From assembly GCA_030998015.1 (NCBI GenBank), contig JARWMV010000236.1, forward strand, positions 682,001 to 746,000: a stretch of 64,000 nucleotides of DNA, read 5' to 3'. The notes beneath the pieces are model-generated. The model made no database searches, had not been told where the DNA came from, and worked only from the letters and a program-made list of their open reading frames with translations. The translations under genes and the position numbers were made by a program. The stretch comes from Ceratorhiza oryzae-sativae. Its lineage: Eukaryota; Basidiomycota; Agaricomycetes; Cantharellales; Ceratobasidiaceae. Positions 34,496-46,010 of the stretch are shown one piece after another; the stretch's first letter is position 1; the number at the start of each line of letters is the position of its first letter.

Positions 34496-35108
34496 GGCTC
34501 TGCCTATCTTTTGTCGATCGAGCTAGTCAAATTTCAATGGTGTTCTGACCATTATAGATGATTGTACGTCTTAATACTGTCATGCGGATTCATACGAAGC
34601 CGTAGAATAAGTATTCCAGTACCTTGGCGCATATAGGTAGGTTCTAGCTATACGTTTTCTACTTTGTGATATAGAGAATAAAGCTACCGTTCCCGACTAT
34701 CCTGAAACGAACACCGGCTCATTCTAATAATCCAAACAGGGGGTATAAGTTGGGTTGAATGATTCCATAACCCTGCTGCAATAGCATCGCCGGTGGTCAG
34801 ATATGATGGCCGCAAGTCATCACTATCCGCCGTTTTTCATGTCCGAATTTGTGGCAGAACGGCCTAGGCCGCGGTGTTCACCTTTGATATCCGGAATGGC
34901 AGTGTATGCGCCATCAGCCGATCTCAAAGACCCACGATCCCCCTCTAACCCTTCCCCCTATATGGTTGCCCCGATACTGAAAGGGGCTAGGTACACCTTC
35001 TCGCCCCTCTGTATCATTCGCCATATATAAATCAATTCCTATCCACTCAGCCCTCACATCACTCCTCCAGCCCACGTTCCACTCTTGCTGCCATAAATTG
35101 TTTGACAA
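34496..35108. other. Intergenic region / promoter of secreted protein gene A
   Basis: No gene recognised. The proximal 90 bases hold a TATA box and a C/T-rich leader (see next feature). Confidence 0.55.
35024..35030 (+). promoter_or_regulatory. TATA box of PriA-like gene A
   Basis: TATATAA is 79 bases before the ATG at 35109 and is followed by a C/T-rich transcription-start-like tract. This is the arrangement expected for a strongly regulated secreted-protein gene. Confidence 0.6.
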
Positions 35109-36255
35109 ATGGCGATGGGCATCCTCACCACCTTCCTTTCAGTTGCTACAGTCTCTACCCTTGCGGCGGGACGTATGATAGCCCCTTATCGACGTGCTGC
35201 TGACGTTTGCGCCAACGTCAACTTGAGTCTTAACCTCCTTGTCACTAGTGTTGACGTCCAAGTCTGCGCTTGCATCGGCCAATTGGATGCTGTGATTTCG
35301 AGCAACTCGTTGATTAGTATTGCTGCCAGCACCATGGGCGGCCCCGGGAATCTCAAGGCCACCATTACCAACTCCGTAAGTTTTCAGCTTTGTTTTCAAC
35401 AGACGAGTGCTTATGCTGTCTAAGATTCATCACGGATCCGACAAGTGCAGCTGCACATACCCGGATCATGCGATTCCCGCATGTTCCAAGTCCAGTCTAT
35501 GCGACTTTAAATGTCCAGGCATGTCTTGTTTCCTCTTGTCGTACAGCACGATATATAACCGGCCCCAGCTGAACGAGTAAAGCGAGACGGCCAATGCGTC
35601 TGCAAGGATAGAAAATACGACTGCAATGGCAAATGTTCATCTCAGCCATGTTCATCCCAGGTCGCATCCTCTTGCAGTACCTGCAACCTCCTCCAATTGC
35701 GCGAAGAGCATGGCAGGGGTAAGCACTATCGCCACTATGGAACACCCAACTGGGCTCGTCGCTCCCTTAGTGCTGCCCACTGTGCAAAAGGTACAGATAT
35801 GTGTGGTGTGTTCGGGCATCCGGGTGGGTGGGAATGTGTGAAGACTCTAGAAGATTTGGAAAGCTGTGGGGGATGTGCGGCGTAAGTGTCGATCGAATAC
35901 ACTCGAGGGACGTCGGAGATTAACTAATTAGATGCGGGGTGTATGCAGACCATTATTCCCTGGTCAAACTCGTGGAGTTGATTGCTCTTCTTTGCCTGGT
36001 GTCGACTCGGTTGGATGTGTCCAAGGTAAGTGAATTTCCACTTTCGTTGAGGATTGATATTCACACTGGTACCTTGTCATTCCAGGCATGTGCGAAATCA
36101 AGAAATGCGCACTCGGTTGGTCACTTTCGACCGACAGCCATTCGTGCGAGCCCCTTTCTGCCCTCGTTGAACGAGGCGTGGCGTCTTCGGGAGCTGGTAC
36201 AAACAAGAGCGGCGGATCGTCCGAGACCGATGGGTACAACTACCGGGATTGGTGA
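35109..36255 (+). CDS. PriA-like cysteine-rich secreted protein (copy A)
   Basis: Predicted extracellular protein; function unknown. Exons 35109-35375, 35425-35518, 35569-35881, 35949-36025, 36086-36255; 306 residues. A signal peptide (MAMGILTTFLSVATVSTLAAG) is followed by a Cys-containing repeat (DVQVCACIGQLDAVISSN). Next come TCTYP-type Cys motifs (CSCTYPDHAIPACSKSS, YDCNGKC). The C-terminal block GGWECVKTLEDLESCGGC ... GVDCSSLPGVDSVGCVQG ... CEIKKCALGW resembles the C-terminal domain of mushroom PriA-type proteins. The second intron uses a GC donor. Gene B downstream has the same motif and exon order, so the pair arose by tandem duplication. It could act as a wall protein or a secreted effector; the sequence does not decide. 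Confidence 0.75.
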
Positions 36256-36833
36256 CGCCGCTTCCTAAAATTTTGCAGTTTTGAGTGTTTGGGTCTATGC
36301 ATCTTATCGTTTATTGTTATCTCTCGTTCTGGTGCTTGTCTTGCTATTGAATGGAATATATTGGCCGTCCCAAACGTTTGATGTCCCACCTTTCGCCGAC
36401 TAAATCAAAAGGTGAGACAATCACCCTGTTTGGATGCCTCGCTTTGCTCGTTCTGGTCTCCGGGCAGAGTCTATGAGTGTCGATCATGAGCCGCCGTTGT
36501 CAGAAGTGATTTCGGGTCCGGACGAGGAAATTGTGCTCTTGGTTAGGAGAACAACTACTCAAAATAGGTATCATGAAGACAGGGGGGGCTGCTCCGTGCT
36601 TGTCCAATATTTGTGCGCAACGCGTGTGTAGCAAAGGAAGTGGGCGGGCATCACTGGGTATATGCGCCAGCAGGGTCGTTCACCCCTGTGACTTGAGTTT
36701 AAGTATGCCTCACGAGTCATAGCATACGACGAGGACAAATAATGGGAGAGGAATAAGAAGAGAATCATATTAAAGGGTAGGCACGAGTTTGCATCGACAG
36801 CCGACGCGCTACTCGACCACTACAGCTTTTTCC
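36256..36833. other. Intergenic region between the tandem secreted-protein genes
   Basis: No gene recognised; holds the 3' flank of copy A and promoter of copy B. Confidence 0.55.
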
Positions 36834-37800
36834 ATGATGTTTATTACTTTCATTTGCTACCTTTCCTTGCTCCTCCCGCCCGTACTTGGACGTACCCTAT
36901 ACCTTCGCTCGACCGACGCCTATGCGTATATAGACCTCACGATACTCGTTGTACGCGCTCGAGTCTGCGCATGCCTTGGGCAAGTGGACCTCTTGGTCAC
37001 GTCCAACCCCGATTTGAAGCTCGCCGTACCACTACTGGGTCTCGCAAATGTCAAGGCCAAAGTCACGGGCGCCGTACGTCTTCTATGTGTATATGCCAAG
37101 TTTTTGCTAATGTGGTTGAATGTCAGATTGAGTACGGAAAGGACAAGCGCCAGTGCACTTACCCGAATTACGCAGTTGCCGAATGTTCAAGTGGCGACTT
37201 TTGTGGCTATTACTGTCCGCGTACGTCCAGCCGGCATGACCTCACCTCGACTCGCTGCGCAGGCTGAGCAATTACCGTCTCGACTTCTACCCGGCCGGTT
37301 TCGCTCTGTTAGGCGATCGCATCAAGGTAAACGGACAGTGGCTCTGTCCGTCGGATAAGTATGAATGTAATGGAAGATGCACCAAAGGCCCGTGTTCGTC
37401 TCAAGTCGCTCGCCGCCGTAAGCGCGAAGAGTATCGCCCGACCGGCACGGAAATGTGCTTAGTTCCCGGATCATTGGGCGGATGGGAATGCGTCAAGACC
37501 AGTGTGAATTTAGAGAGTTGTGGGGGTTGCACGTTGTAGCTTTAGTATTAGGAGTGACTGGAATAGGTCGAGTGTGGCTAACTCGGCCTCGAGGTCCTTT
37601 CTTTTCCAAACAGCGCACTGGGTTGGATTGCTCAGCCCTACCGGGAGTTGACAGCGTATCCTGCATCCGAGGCGAGTTGTTTAGGTGTGTATTATGAAAT
37701 ATTTACCATCGTCAGTGGTGCAGGAGTATGTCAAGTCAGCAAATGCAAGGCCAGGTGGAAATTATCTAAAGACGGGCGAGCTTGCGAATCAATGTTCTAG
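36834..37800 (+). CDS. PriA-like cysteine-rich secreted protein (copy B), exon ends partly uncertain
   Basis: Tandem paralogue of the preceding gene. Approximate exons: 36834-37073, 37127-37224, 37263 to about 37525, 37621 to about 37672, 37732-37800. The signal peptide is MMFITFICYLSLLLPPVLG. Shared blocks in order: RVCACLGQVDLLVTSNPD, QCTYPNYAVAECSSGDFCGY, KYECNGRC with PCSSQVA, LGGWECVKTSVNLESCGG, TGLDCSALPGVDSVSCIRG and CQVSKCKARWKLSKDGRACE, then TAG. The last intron starts GC (GCGAGT) at the same place in the protein as an intron of copy A. The middle introns are awkward: one would be only 38 bases, and joining GPFFSKQRTG in frame seems to cost the Cys of the ESCGGC motif. Either the model is wrong there or copy B is drifting. 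Confidence 0.6.
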
Positions 37801-38171
37801 ACGGTTGTAGAACCCAGTCGCCAACCTACTCTATTTTGGGTGATTTCAGTCATCAGCAGTTGGTTTGAGTCAGCGTTCGGGCATCCGGGCTGAGCAATCA
37901 ACTCACGTGACCCCGGATCAGCGACGGGGGCTCGGATAGCTTTGTCAGGGCGGTGCTCGATTGGGCCGGAACATGCTGGAAGGTCCGAGCAAGGCGACGC
38001 GAATGTTCTCGACGCTGACTGAAACGCGCACGCCATCCCCGCCAGGTAGTATATAAGCCCCTCCCCGACCACCGACATGTCCATCACTCCTCTGTCAAAC
38101 ACCGACAGTCCTCTGATACCAGCACCACCAGCCACCTACTCGCTCCACTAGCCACCCCGTCTTCGCCTGCC
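37801..38171. other. Intergenic region / BAG gene promoter
   Basis: Upstream of the BAG-domain gene; regulatory elements listed separately. Nothing else seen. Confidence 0.6.
37969..38056 (+). promoter_or_regulatory. Heat-shock-type promoter: two HSE-like elements and a TATA box
   Basis: 37969-37981 reads GAA-CA-TGC-TG-GAA, three HSF units with one mismatch. 38001-38013 reads GAA-TG-TTC-TC-GAC, two perfect units and one near match. TATATAA is at 38050-38056, 116 bases before the ATG of a predicted Hsp70 co-chaperone gene. The alternating GAA/TTC geometry is the known HSF1 binding pattern; activity is inferred. Confidence 0.6.
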
Positions 38172-40256
38172 ATGTTGGTTTTTGCATCTCCCATCCCATC
38201 TGCTTTTGCTGGCTTTGGCGCACTCCAGCCTCGCACCGCGCCCCGCCCGTCTGCCGAGGAGCAGTACTTCCTCACTCTCGCCGAAGAGCACGAACGCGCT
38301 GCGGCCTTCGCCCGCCAACGACTCCAACAAGTCCAGCTCACTCGCAAGCAACAGCACGATGCTGTCGAGGCCCAGATTCGTCTCCAGCAGCAACTCGCCG
38401 CCTCGCTCCAAGTTTGTACTCCACAGCGCTCGCCTTACCAGACTCCGGCGCGGCATGCCTTTTCTCGTGCTCTGCCGCTGCAGGACATGAACATGATCCT
38501 CGAGTTCGACGCAGACGATAACGAGTCGTGCGATGCCTATGCCGAGCGCATGCACCGACGGACCCAGGAACGCCAGAAGCGCGCTCAAGAAGAGGCGATG
38601 CTTCGCGCCGCCTTTGAGGAGCAGCGCCGTACCCAGGCCCAGCGTGTCGCCGAACTACACCGCAAGCGCGTCGAAGAGGCCAAGGCTCAGCGCGAGGCCG
38701 AAGAGAAGCAGGCTCGCCAGCGTCTCGAGGCCCGTGCCGCCGAGGAGCAGAAGATCCGCCAGTTTTTCCAGGCTCTGACTGAGGCACTCAACGCTCAGCC
38801 TGAAGCTCAAGGTGCCGATCTCGAACGCAAGAATGTAAGTAGTTTGGTTATCCAGCCACAGACGAGTTTGAATCTGACTGTTTCATTTCTAGGCTCTCCG
38901 TCGCAGCAGCGTTCCCATTCCAGTTGAGACCCCTGCCCCAGCACCTGTTCAAGCCGCGCCCGCCTCTGCACCCATCTCCCCCAGGCCGCCTGTTCGCTCT
39001 CCGTCTCCCGCTCCGTCTACTGCCTCTGATGCTTCCGACGCCTCACTCAACTCGATCGCTCATCTCCAAGAAAAGTACGACTCGCTCCGCGCTAGCTTCA
39101 CGTTCCCGTCCAACTTGGTTTTTGCCCAAACTTCGACCTCTCCCGCTGCCTCTCCGAGCTTGGTGTACAACCCTACCAACGCTCCTGTCCATGCGTACGA
39201 AAATGCGCTGACCAAGCTGTTGACTGAACTCGATGCGGTCGAGAGTTTCGGAGACGAGCACGTTCGGGATGTCAGGCGCACTTTGGCTAGGAACGTCGAG
39301 AGCGAGTTGGAGGCGCTCGAGGCGAAGAAGCGCGAGGCTTGGAGGAACCAAAGGGAGACCGCCTCGCCCGAGTCTGCCCCTATCTCTTCTACTCCCTCTC
39401 CCGTTGAGCCCGAGTCATCATCCACATCGGTCGAGCCTGCACCCGTCGCCGAGCCTACCCACACTGATCCTCTCGCTTGGCTTTCTGCTCGTCTAGCTAA
39501 AGAGGCTCAACCCGAGGAAGACGAAGAGGTCAAGTCCGTGCGGAAGAACTTGCTTGCTCGCCTTGCCCCTCTCGCCCCTGCATTCGAACCCGCGCCTGCT
39601 ACCGAGTCCGCTCCCGTCGAGTCCGTTCCCGTGGTCAAGTTTGTCGAACCTACCCCTGTTGCTGAACCCACCGAGGACAAGCCTGCCGAGAAGGCGAGCG
39701 CCGTCGAGGAGCCTACCGTGATACCTGCTGAGGAACCGCTCGCTGCTTCTGTCGAGGCTGAATCCTCTCCCGCTCCTACTCCAGCTGAATCCGAGCCTAC
39801 TCCGTCTGGGCCAGAGTTCGAGGCTACGCCTGCTATTGCTCCCGGAACCGAGTCTGAACCGACCGTGCTTGTGTCCACGCCAACCGAGACCGAGGGCGCA
39901 CCCACTTCCGAGACCGTTGCCGAGGCTGAACCGGCCACCATCGTGACCGAAGCAGCACCCGAACCCGAGTCTACTCCTGCCCCCGCTTCCGAGTCCACTC
40001 CTGCTCCTGCTCCGGAGTCCGGCCCGATTCTGTCTCTGTCTCTGAACCTACCCATGCTCAGACGATTGAGGCCGAGTTGGAATCTGTCACGAGCACCTCG
40101 GAACCCGAGATTGTCGCTCCCGCTCCTCAGGCAACCAAGACTGCATCCTTTGTCCAAGTCTTCCCCGAGTCTGACTCGGATTCTGATGCCGAGACCGACG
40201 GGGACCTTGTCTCCGAGCTTGCAGACAGGAAGAGTGATGAATTCGAGATGATTTAA
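38172..40256 (+). CDS. BAG-domain Hsp70 co-chaperone-like protein, apparent 1-base loss
   Basis: BAG domains bind the Hsp70 ATPase domain and promote nucleotide exchange. Exons 38172-38834 and 38893-40256; about 675 residues. The first exon encodes long charged, Gln/Arg/Glu-rich helices (FARQRLQQVQLTRKQQHDAV, RVAELHRKRVEEAKAQREAE). The BAG-like helices are in exon 2 at about 39180-39330 (HAYENALTKLLTELDAVES, then RTLARNVESELEALEAKK). A long Pro/Glu/Ala/Thr low-complexity repeat region (about 39360-40040) follows. Near 40025 the compositional frame breaks: after ESGP the acidic continuation (DSVSVSEPTHAQ ... ESDSDSDAETDGD ... KSDEFEMI) is in another frame. It is reached if one C is missing from the CCC at 40022-40024. 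Without that, the frame ends at 40251. Confidence 0.8.
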
Positions 40257-40909
40257 GTAGCTTTGTAGTTTTGTGTCTGATGGACGTTTGAGAGATTGGA
40301 TTGATTGCATGATCACCTGTATGCGCACGCAATAACTTACTTTGTTCATATTGCTGCATTTTGTATTTTTACTTTAACGTTCATAATTTACATCTGGTTT
40401 AGATAACTTGATGAGTGATAGCCAGAGTTAAATAGTTGACGTCAAGTCTAAGTAATAAGACGGATAAGCATTCAATGGTTTGCCTTGTCCTGAGGTTTGC
40501 TGCTTTCATGAATCGCCTTTACTGGAAATATAAATGACAACGAGGGCTTCAACTATTCAAGGGATTGATCTACGTACAAACTCTTCAAGACACATAGCGC
40601 AAAAGACTATCCGACACCCTAGCCTATCCATCCATGCGAACAGGTGCGAAGCATCAACAAGAGTATTGCGAGAAGCCCAGAAAGGGGACTTCGCGCCAAG
40701 AACAATGACAGAAAGCAAGATATCGACAAAATTGAGACCAATTCAACACCGACAGATTATAATCCTACAAGCTAGCACACAGCGTTTCGACAACCGGATC
40801 GAATCAAACAAAGCAAACATGGCGCGAAAGTGGATAATGATAACAACTTCTCGATTTTCGACTCATCAATTCTCAGCTCCTCCGGGTTGTCTAGGGAGTA
40901 CGTGACCAC
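40257..40909. other. Convergent intergenic region
   Basis: 653 bases between the BAG gene (+) and the Axl2-like gene (-). An open + strand frame at 40534-40905 has no recognisable features. No gene supported. Confidence 0.55.
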
Positions 40910-43900
40910 CTAAGCCTTGCTATCGGGTACGACGACCATTCGCAAGTGCTTGGCAACTTCCTCGGTATCCTTGGTTAACACCAACATCGCGTGCTCCTCG
41001 TACTCCTTGAGTCCATGGGTTGTCCCAGAAAATTCCAGCAGGCCAGTATCTTCATCATGCTCAACACCAAACCACTCGGGTGTCACTTGAGTATGCTGGC
41101 CTTTGCTCGACTCAAGTTGAACCTTGTATGCGCATCCCTTCGGCATTTGGACGATGAAGCAAAAGTCGACGTGTCCCGGAATGACATAGTATTCGATATT
41201 GTCCATCGTAGTGGGGGTAATTGCCACAGTGCGCTGGTCCGGCAGTAGGGAGATGCTTCCACTGCGACTCGCGGCCCGCGACATGGCCTCGAGAGCTCCA
41301 TCGGAGATGGCGCCGCCAGCGAGCGTACTGAGCTCGGGTCCAAAGAGAGAACCTGAATATTGGGAACGGCCTTCGAATATGAGACTGTCGTAATCTTCGC
41401 CTCCACCCAAACGTGCTGACTTGGGCGTGCGCATCCGGCCGCCGCGTCCTCCAGTACCAGGGCTGCGGCGTGAGATAGGGGAGCTTAACTTAGATCCAGG
41501 CTGAGAACGGGCTGTACCACGGAAGCTACGTGCGCGGCTCGATGATGTAGAGATATTAGTCCGAGAGCATTCAGGAGTCTTGGGCTCGGCGGGGGTCGGC
41601 TTCACCACTCCGTCTATTCAAATAAGTTAGATAGATTCAATGCACAATGTCTTTACCCACCGATATTCTCGACGAGATCTTGATCAGATTCCACACTTGA
41701 AACTTCTTCCACAACCGACAGTCCGTCAGCCTCCTTGATCCTGCCATAACTCAGTTCGGTTTGCAGACTCCCAATGTCGTCCAGGCGGGCCACAACGATC
41801 AATACACGCATAACGATTTCTCCAGTTTCCCGCGAGATTATCCTCATCCCGATCCTCAGACGGCCGGTTACATCGGGAGCCTCGCCATAGAATTCCATAG
41901 TCTGCAAAATAATATGTAGCCAAGGTGGAATGCTTGTCACCTCCGACATTTCGTCCATCTGGATTGCGTATGCAGAAGCCATAGCGCGGCCAAAGGTTGA
42001 CTTGGTAGTATCGATTGAGAGACCAGGCAGCTGAAAACAGAAATAACTAGCTGCAGAAATAGCGAAGAAATCGATGCCATTGCGGGCGAGGTGGAATACG
42101 ATATTGGTCATCGATTCAGAATGTGATAGGTTGCTACCATTGATGCTAGCCGCAATCGAATGAGATGATGGGAGCCCAGTGATTTGAGGACTACAAGCCA
42201 AGCTGATCGCAGCGGACAATTTAGGTGCGGGAGGCAGCCTTGTTGCAGTACCAGGGGCGCCAACCACTGTGCTGGGACCTTCCAAAGCAGCTCGGGTACC
42301 AGCCACCTTATCGAGTCGAACGACCACGATCAAGAACCGCCCAACAATATCGCCAGTATCTCTGTGCACAATTTTCATTGCGTGTTCCAGTCGCTCATCA
42401 GTATTCGGCGCAAACCCCCAGAAGTTGAGTCCAGGCGCGTAGAATTTCAACCATGCTGGCATAGAAGGTCCATCCGGATGCTCCGACTCGACCATATATG
42501 GAGAGGCCTTGACGCGTCCAAAGGTAGGCTTTTCGTCCACTCCGTTTGAAGCCTTGCTGATGGGAGCCTTGAAGGAGAAGTTGGTATTCGCGGGAATCAC
42601 GTAGAGATAGACGCCATTCTCGCTGATATGGAAGATCAAACTCGTCATAGAATCAGACGCGACTAAGCTGCCGCTTGCACTAGCGGCGATTGATTGCGTA
42701 GATTGGGAGACGTGAACCAGTGAACCACTCATGGGACCCTTGGATAACTGGGAGCCCCCGATTATGCTGTCGATGGACGTCATGACGCGATGACGAGCAA
42801 GCTTCTTGAAAGTAGGTGAATGCTGTGATGTAGCTGGGGATCCATGCTCGCCCCGAGCGACACCCTTGCCTTTCCACTTGGCTAGAGGGGTTGCGCTCGC
42901 GCTGCCAATTGTCTGTGATTCGGCTTCAAGCTCAGAGTTAATCGATCCAAGCTCATCATCAAACTCATCCAAGGTACGGTTGGATCCAAGAGCGTGCGCG
43001 AGACGATCCAGAACATTCTCGTCCGTGAAAGTGTCATCATCATCTTCCGGTAGACTTCCTTGCTCGCGGTATACGGGACCAGCAGATCTTTCTCTCCAAG
43101 AGTCGATGCGTGCTTTGGGGGTGCTCGGCACATCCCCGGAGGTGGCCTTGCGGCGGCCGAGTTGGCCATAGCACAAAACCATGTCCGGGAGGGATGATTC
43201 GGAAAGTGATTCCCAGCTCGCGAGAGAGCTAAATTCCGACGAGCCAACTTCGGAGCGGTCAACCATCGTATCATTGAAGAACCGGTTCTCGCCGACCTCA
43301 ACGAGCCGGGAACGGGGAGCATCACCTCGCATATTGACCGGACCGCGACGGTCAAGGTCTTCCCATTTTGCGAGCTGTTCGAAGATACCGAAACGGCGAG
43401 GGGCACCTGGTCTAGGGGTGTGGCCCTCAGCTTCAAAGGGGACCTGACAATCAAACCCTCAGTAGCCAATGGCATACCACGAATATCGAACTTACATCTG
43501 TAGAGCGCCCTTGTGCCTCAGCTTCCTTCTTCGCAAAATATTCACGCTTGAGACGAGCTTTGCGCTCGAGACGGCGGATCTTCCATGCGTCCTCCTCGGT
43601 CTTCAACAGCTCAGGAGTCTGGTACACATGGCCCTTCCACATAGGGGTAAACGGTTTGTCCTCCTTCTGCTTGACATAGGAGTGAGGAGCGGCGGCGGCA
43701 GTACTAGAAATGACTAGCTTCGGGGCGTGCTTTTTAGATTTGTTCTTACGAAACACCGCCCGCTTCTTGAAGAATTTCAGTGTTCTCCGAAGGGATGACT
43801 GGTGAGAAGCGGAAGGCTTCGTCTCAGGCGACGATGGACCGGTGGAAGTTGGAATAGATGATGAGGAAGCAGAGACAGACAGCGTGGTCGTCAAAGTCGA

Positions 43901-45833
43901 AGGCGTGGTCGCAGAAGTAGGGCTAGGAAGGGGCGGAGGTACGGACAAAATAGTTGTTCCACGGACATTACGTTCAACCAGTTCGACCACAGGAGCTGGA
44001 GCTTCGTATTCCATGCAAGAGACTCCAGATTCAGATGCGACAGCCTCGACCTTGTGTTCGACATGTGGCTGAATATCACTCGAATCGGCGGACTTGTCGG
44101 GATTAGAAGCACTTTCCAAGCTACTGTCGACCAGGGTTTGGCTGGAACGTTGTCGGCGGCGATAAATCTCGGCGGGCGATACAACAAATCCTTTCCACAA
44201 GCCGTAAAATAGGAAAAGTCCCATCACCAAAAAGATAACAGTGATGGACAAAACAACTGCAACAGTAACCGAAGCAGAATTCCAGCCCGGATGGTATACT
44301 GGAGGTGAATCGAAAATGTCGACATAGAATGTTCTAGTCGTGTTGAAGCCCCAAGCGTTGCCGATGGCCTCGAACGTAATACGGCGAGGAGCGCTCCCAA
44401 GTGGGACGGCCCCGCTGAGCACATGAGTAACTTGGTTGTAACGAACCCAATCAGTATCGTTGAGAGGGTCCTTGATTTGAAGGGAAATATCCCACTGGCG
44501 ATCGCCGCGAAGCGACTCGATGAGATCCAATTCGAAGTCGTGAGTCAAAATGTCGCCGGGTCGCACATCGACACCCTCCTGAAGCCCAGGATGCCATGGC
44601 GAGGCAGGCTGAGAGACTACCCGGATCCATGTGTTGAGTTGTTGTCCCCGTGCGGTGATATTCAGAGGGATGGGGGAAAGCTCGAGGGGCACGAGCTGGT
44701 TGGTGACTGGCGCAGTCCCGAAAATAGTAGCATTATTACGGCTGTTCAAGGTCAGTCACCTTGGCTGATAACTATGATAAAGCGACTTACCCGTGAAGAC
44801 CGGGGTCAAAGCGCATCCAAGGATAATTAGCCAAAGAAATAGTCAGCCCGAGCTCATGTGCAGAGGCATCGACGTTGATAGGGAATTGAGAGCCATTCGA
44901 GTAAAACTTTTCCCAGTAATGGGTAGTATTCGTGTCGACTAGCAAGTTCTCAAAGGTCCATCTGAAGTTGTACTTGAACGGTTGGCCACTGATAAAATTG
45001 AGGTCAACAGGCGTTCCATGGATTTCGATTTCGTGCTCCGCGACGTCAATGAGCAAAGTCTGCTGCGGTCCACCAGCTCCGAAAATGTTGGAACAGCGGA
45101 AAAGGACGTTAAGTGAAGTCGACTCGATAGGGGCTATTCCGGTCAACGTCAGAGTCGTGTTGTCGAAGTGAAGCCACTCGGGGAGAGGATTAAGGTTGTA
45201 TTCGGTGGAGAGATACACAGTATAAAATAAAGACGAGTTAGTACTCGCAGAATCGCAAAAGGCCTGTGGCTGGACAGTAAAGTTGGCCTCAGGTCGGATC
45301 CACACGCCAGGCTTAGTGACAAGTCCGGTCGCATTGACGAGAGATATGAGGCCGTTCTTGTGCTGATTCTCAAACGGGCTGATGAGGCGTGGAGAGGCAG
45401 AGTTCGAAACAAAAAGTTCAAAGGCCGTGTCGTTCTTGTCTCCACCGTCAGGAGCAGTCGCAACCAAACGGATACGAAATGGAGAACTGGGAACGGCGTC
45501 GGGGGTTCCGCTGAGTGTGAGCGTGTCCGGGTTGAAGTTCAGCCATGGGGGAATACTAGAGTCCGGGTCCAGCGCGACGATGGGTGACTCTTTGAGCAGG
45601 GCCCCTGAATCGGAGTCGACAAGGGTGAACATATGCGGGTCGAGCTGGAACACATATGGAACGCCAAGTCGAGCAACGGGGACATTCAGAACGCGACCGG
45701 GGTGTCGGACATGAACGGATAGACCGGAACGAGGGAGAGCGATATTAGTGGGGAAGGGAGCAGCGACACAAAACTGGCCAAAGATGAATAAAACCAAGGC
45801 AAGTGCGGCATAAAGCCGCTTTGTGGGTGACAT
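40910..45833 (-). CDS. Axl2-like cell-polarity membrane protein with cadherin-like (CADG) domains
   Basis: Type I plasma-membrane protein related to yeast Axl2/Bud10, a bud-site and polarity landmark. Exons 45833-44791, 44741-43496, 43443-41661, 41613-40910; 1591 residues. The signal peptide lies within residues 1-24. The ectodomain has repeated dystroglycan-type cadherin-like modules with the signature W-L-x-F-[DN]-x-x-T-x-T-L-[ST]-G (SIPPWLNFNPDTLTLSGTPD; LPEWLHFDNTTLTLTGIAP) and many N-glycosylation sites. The transmembrane helix is near 517-545 (VTVAVVLSITVIFLVMGLFL). A large cytoplasmic part of about 1040 residues is Ser/Thr-rich and basic. It contains three further degenerate repeats at about 1025-1144, 1201-1324 and 1493-1590 that look like the same fold. 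It is much longer than yeast Axl2 (823). Confidence 0.82.
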
Positions 45834-46010
45834 AGTGAGTTCGCGGAGCGGGATAGAAGACTACGGGACGCTGATAAGACCACGATTGACACGACTGGTA
45901 AGTTCGACGGATCGTGGTCCTCAAGAGGTCACTCAGGGGGTGGGGCCTCACTAACATCAACAACGGGCGGGAATTTCCAATTGTATGCGGGAAGTTGGCA
46001 ATCATCCATG

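Noticed and set aside
39507..40349. Long reverse-strand frame opposite the BAG gene
   Set aside because: It is the mirror of the Pro/Glu/Ala repeat region in the + strand gene; its Gly/Ser/Asp-rich repeats follow from the complementary codons.
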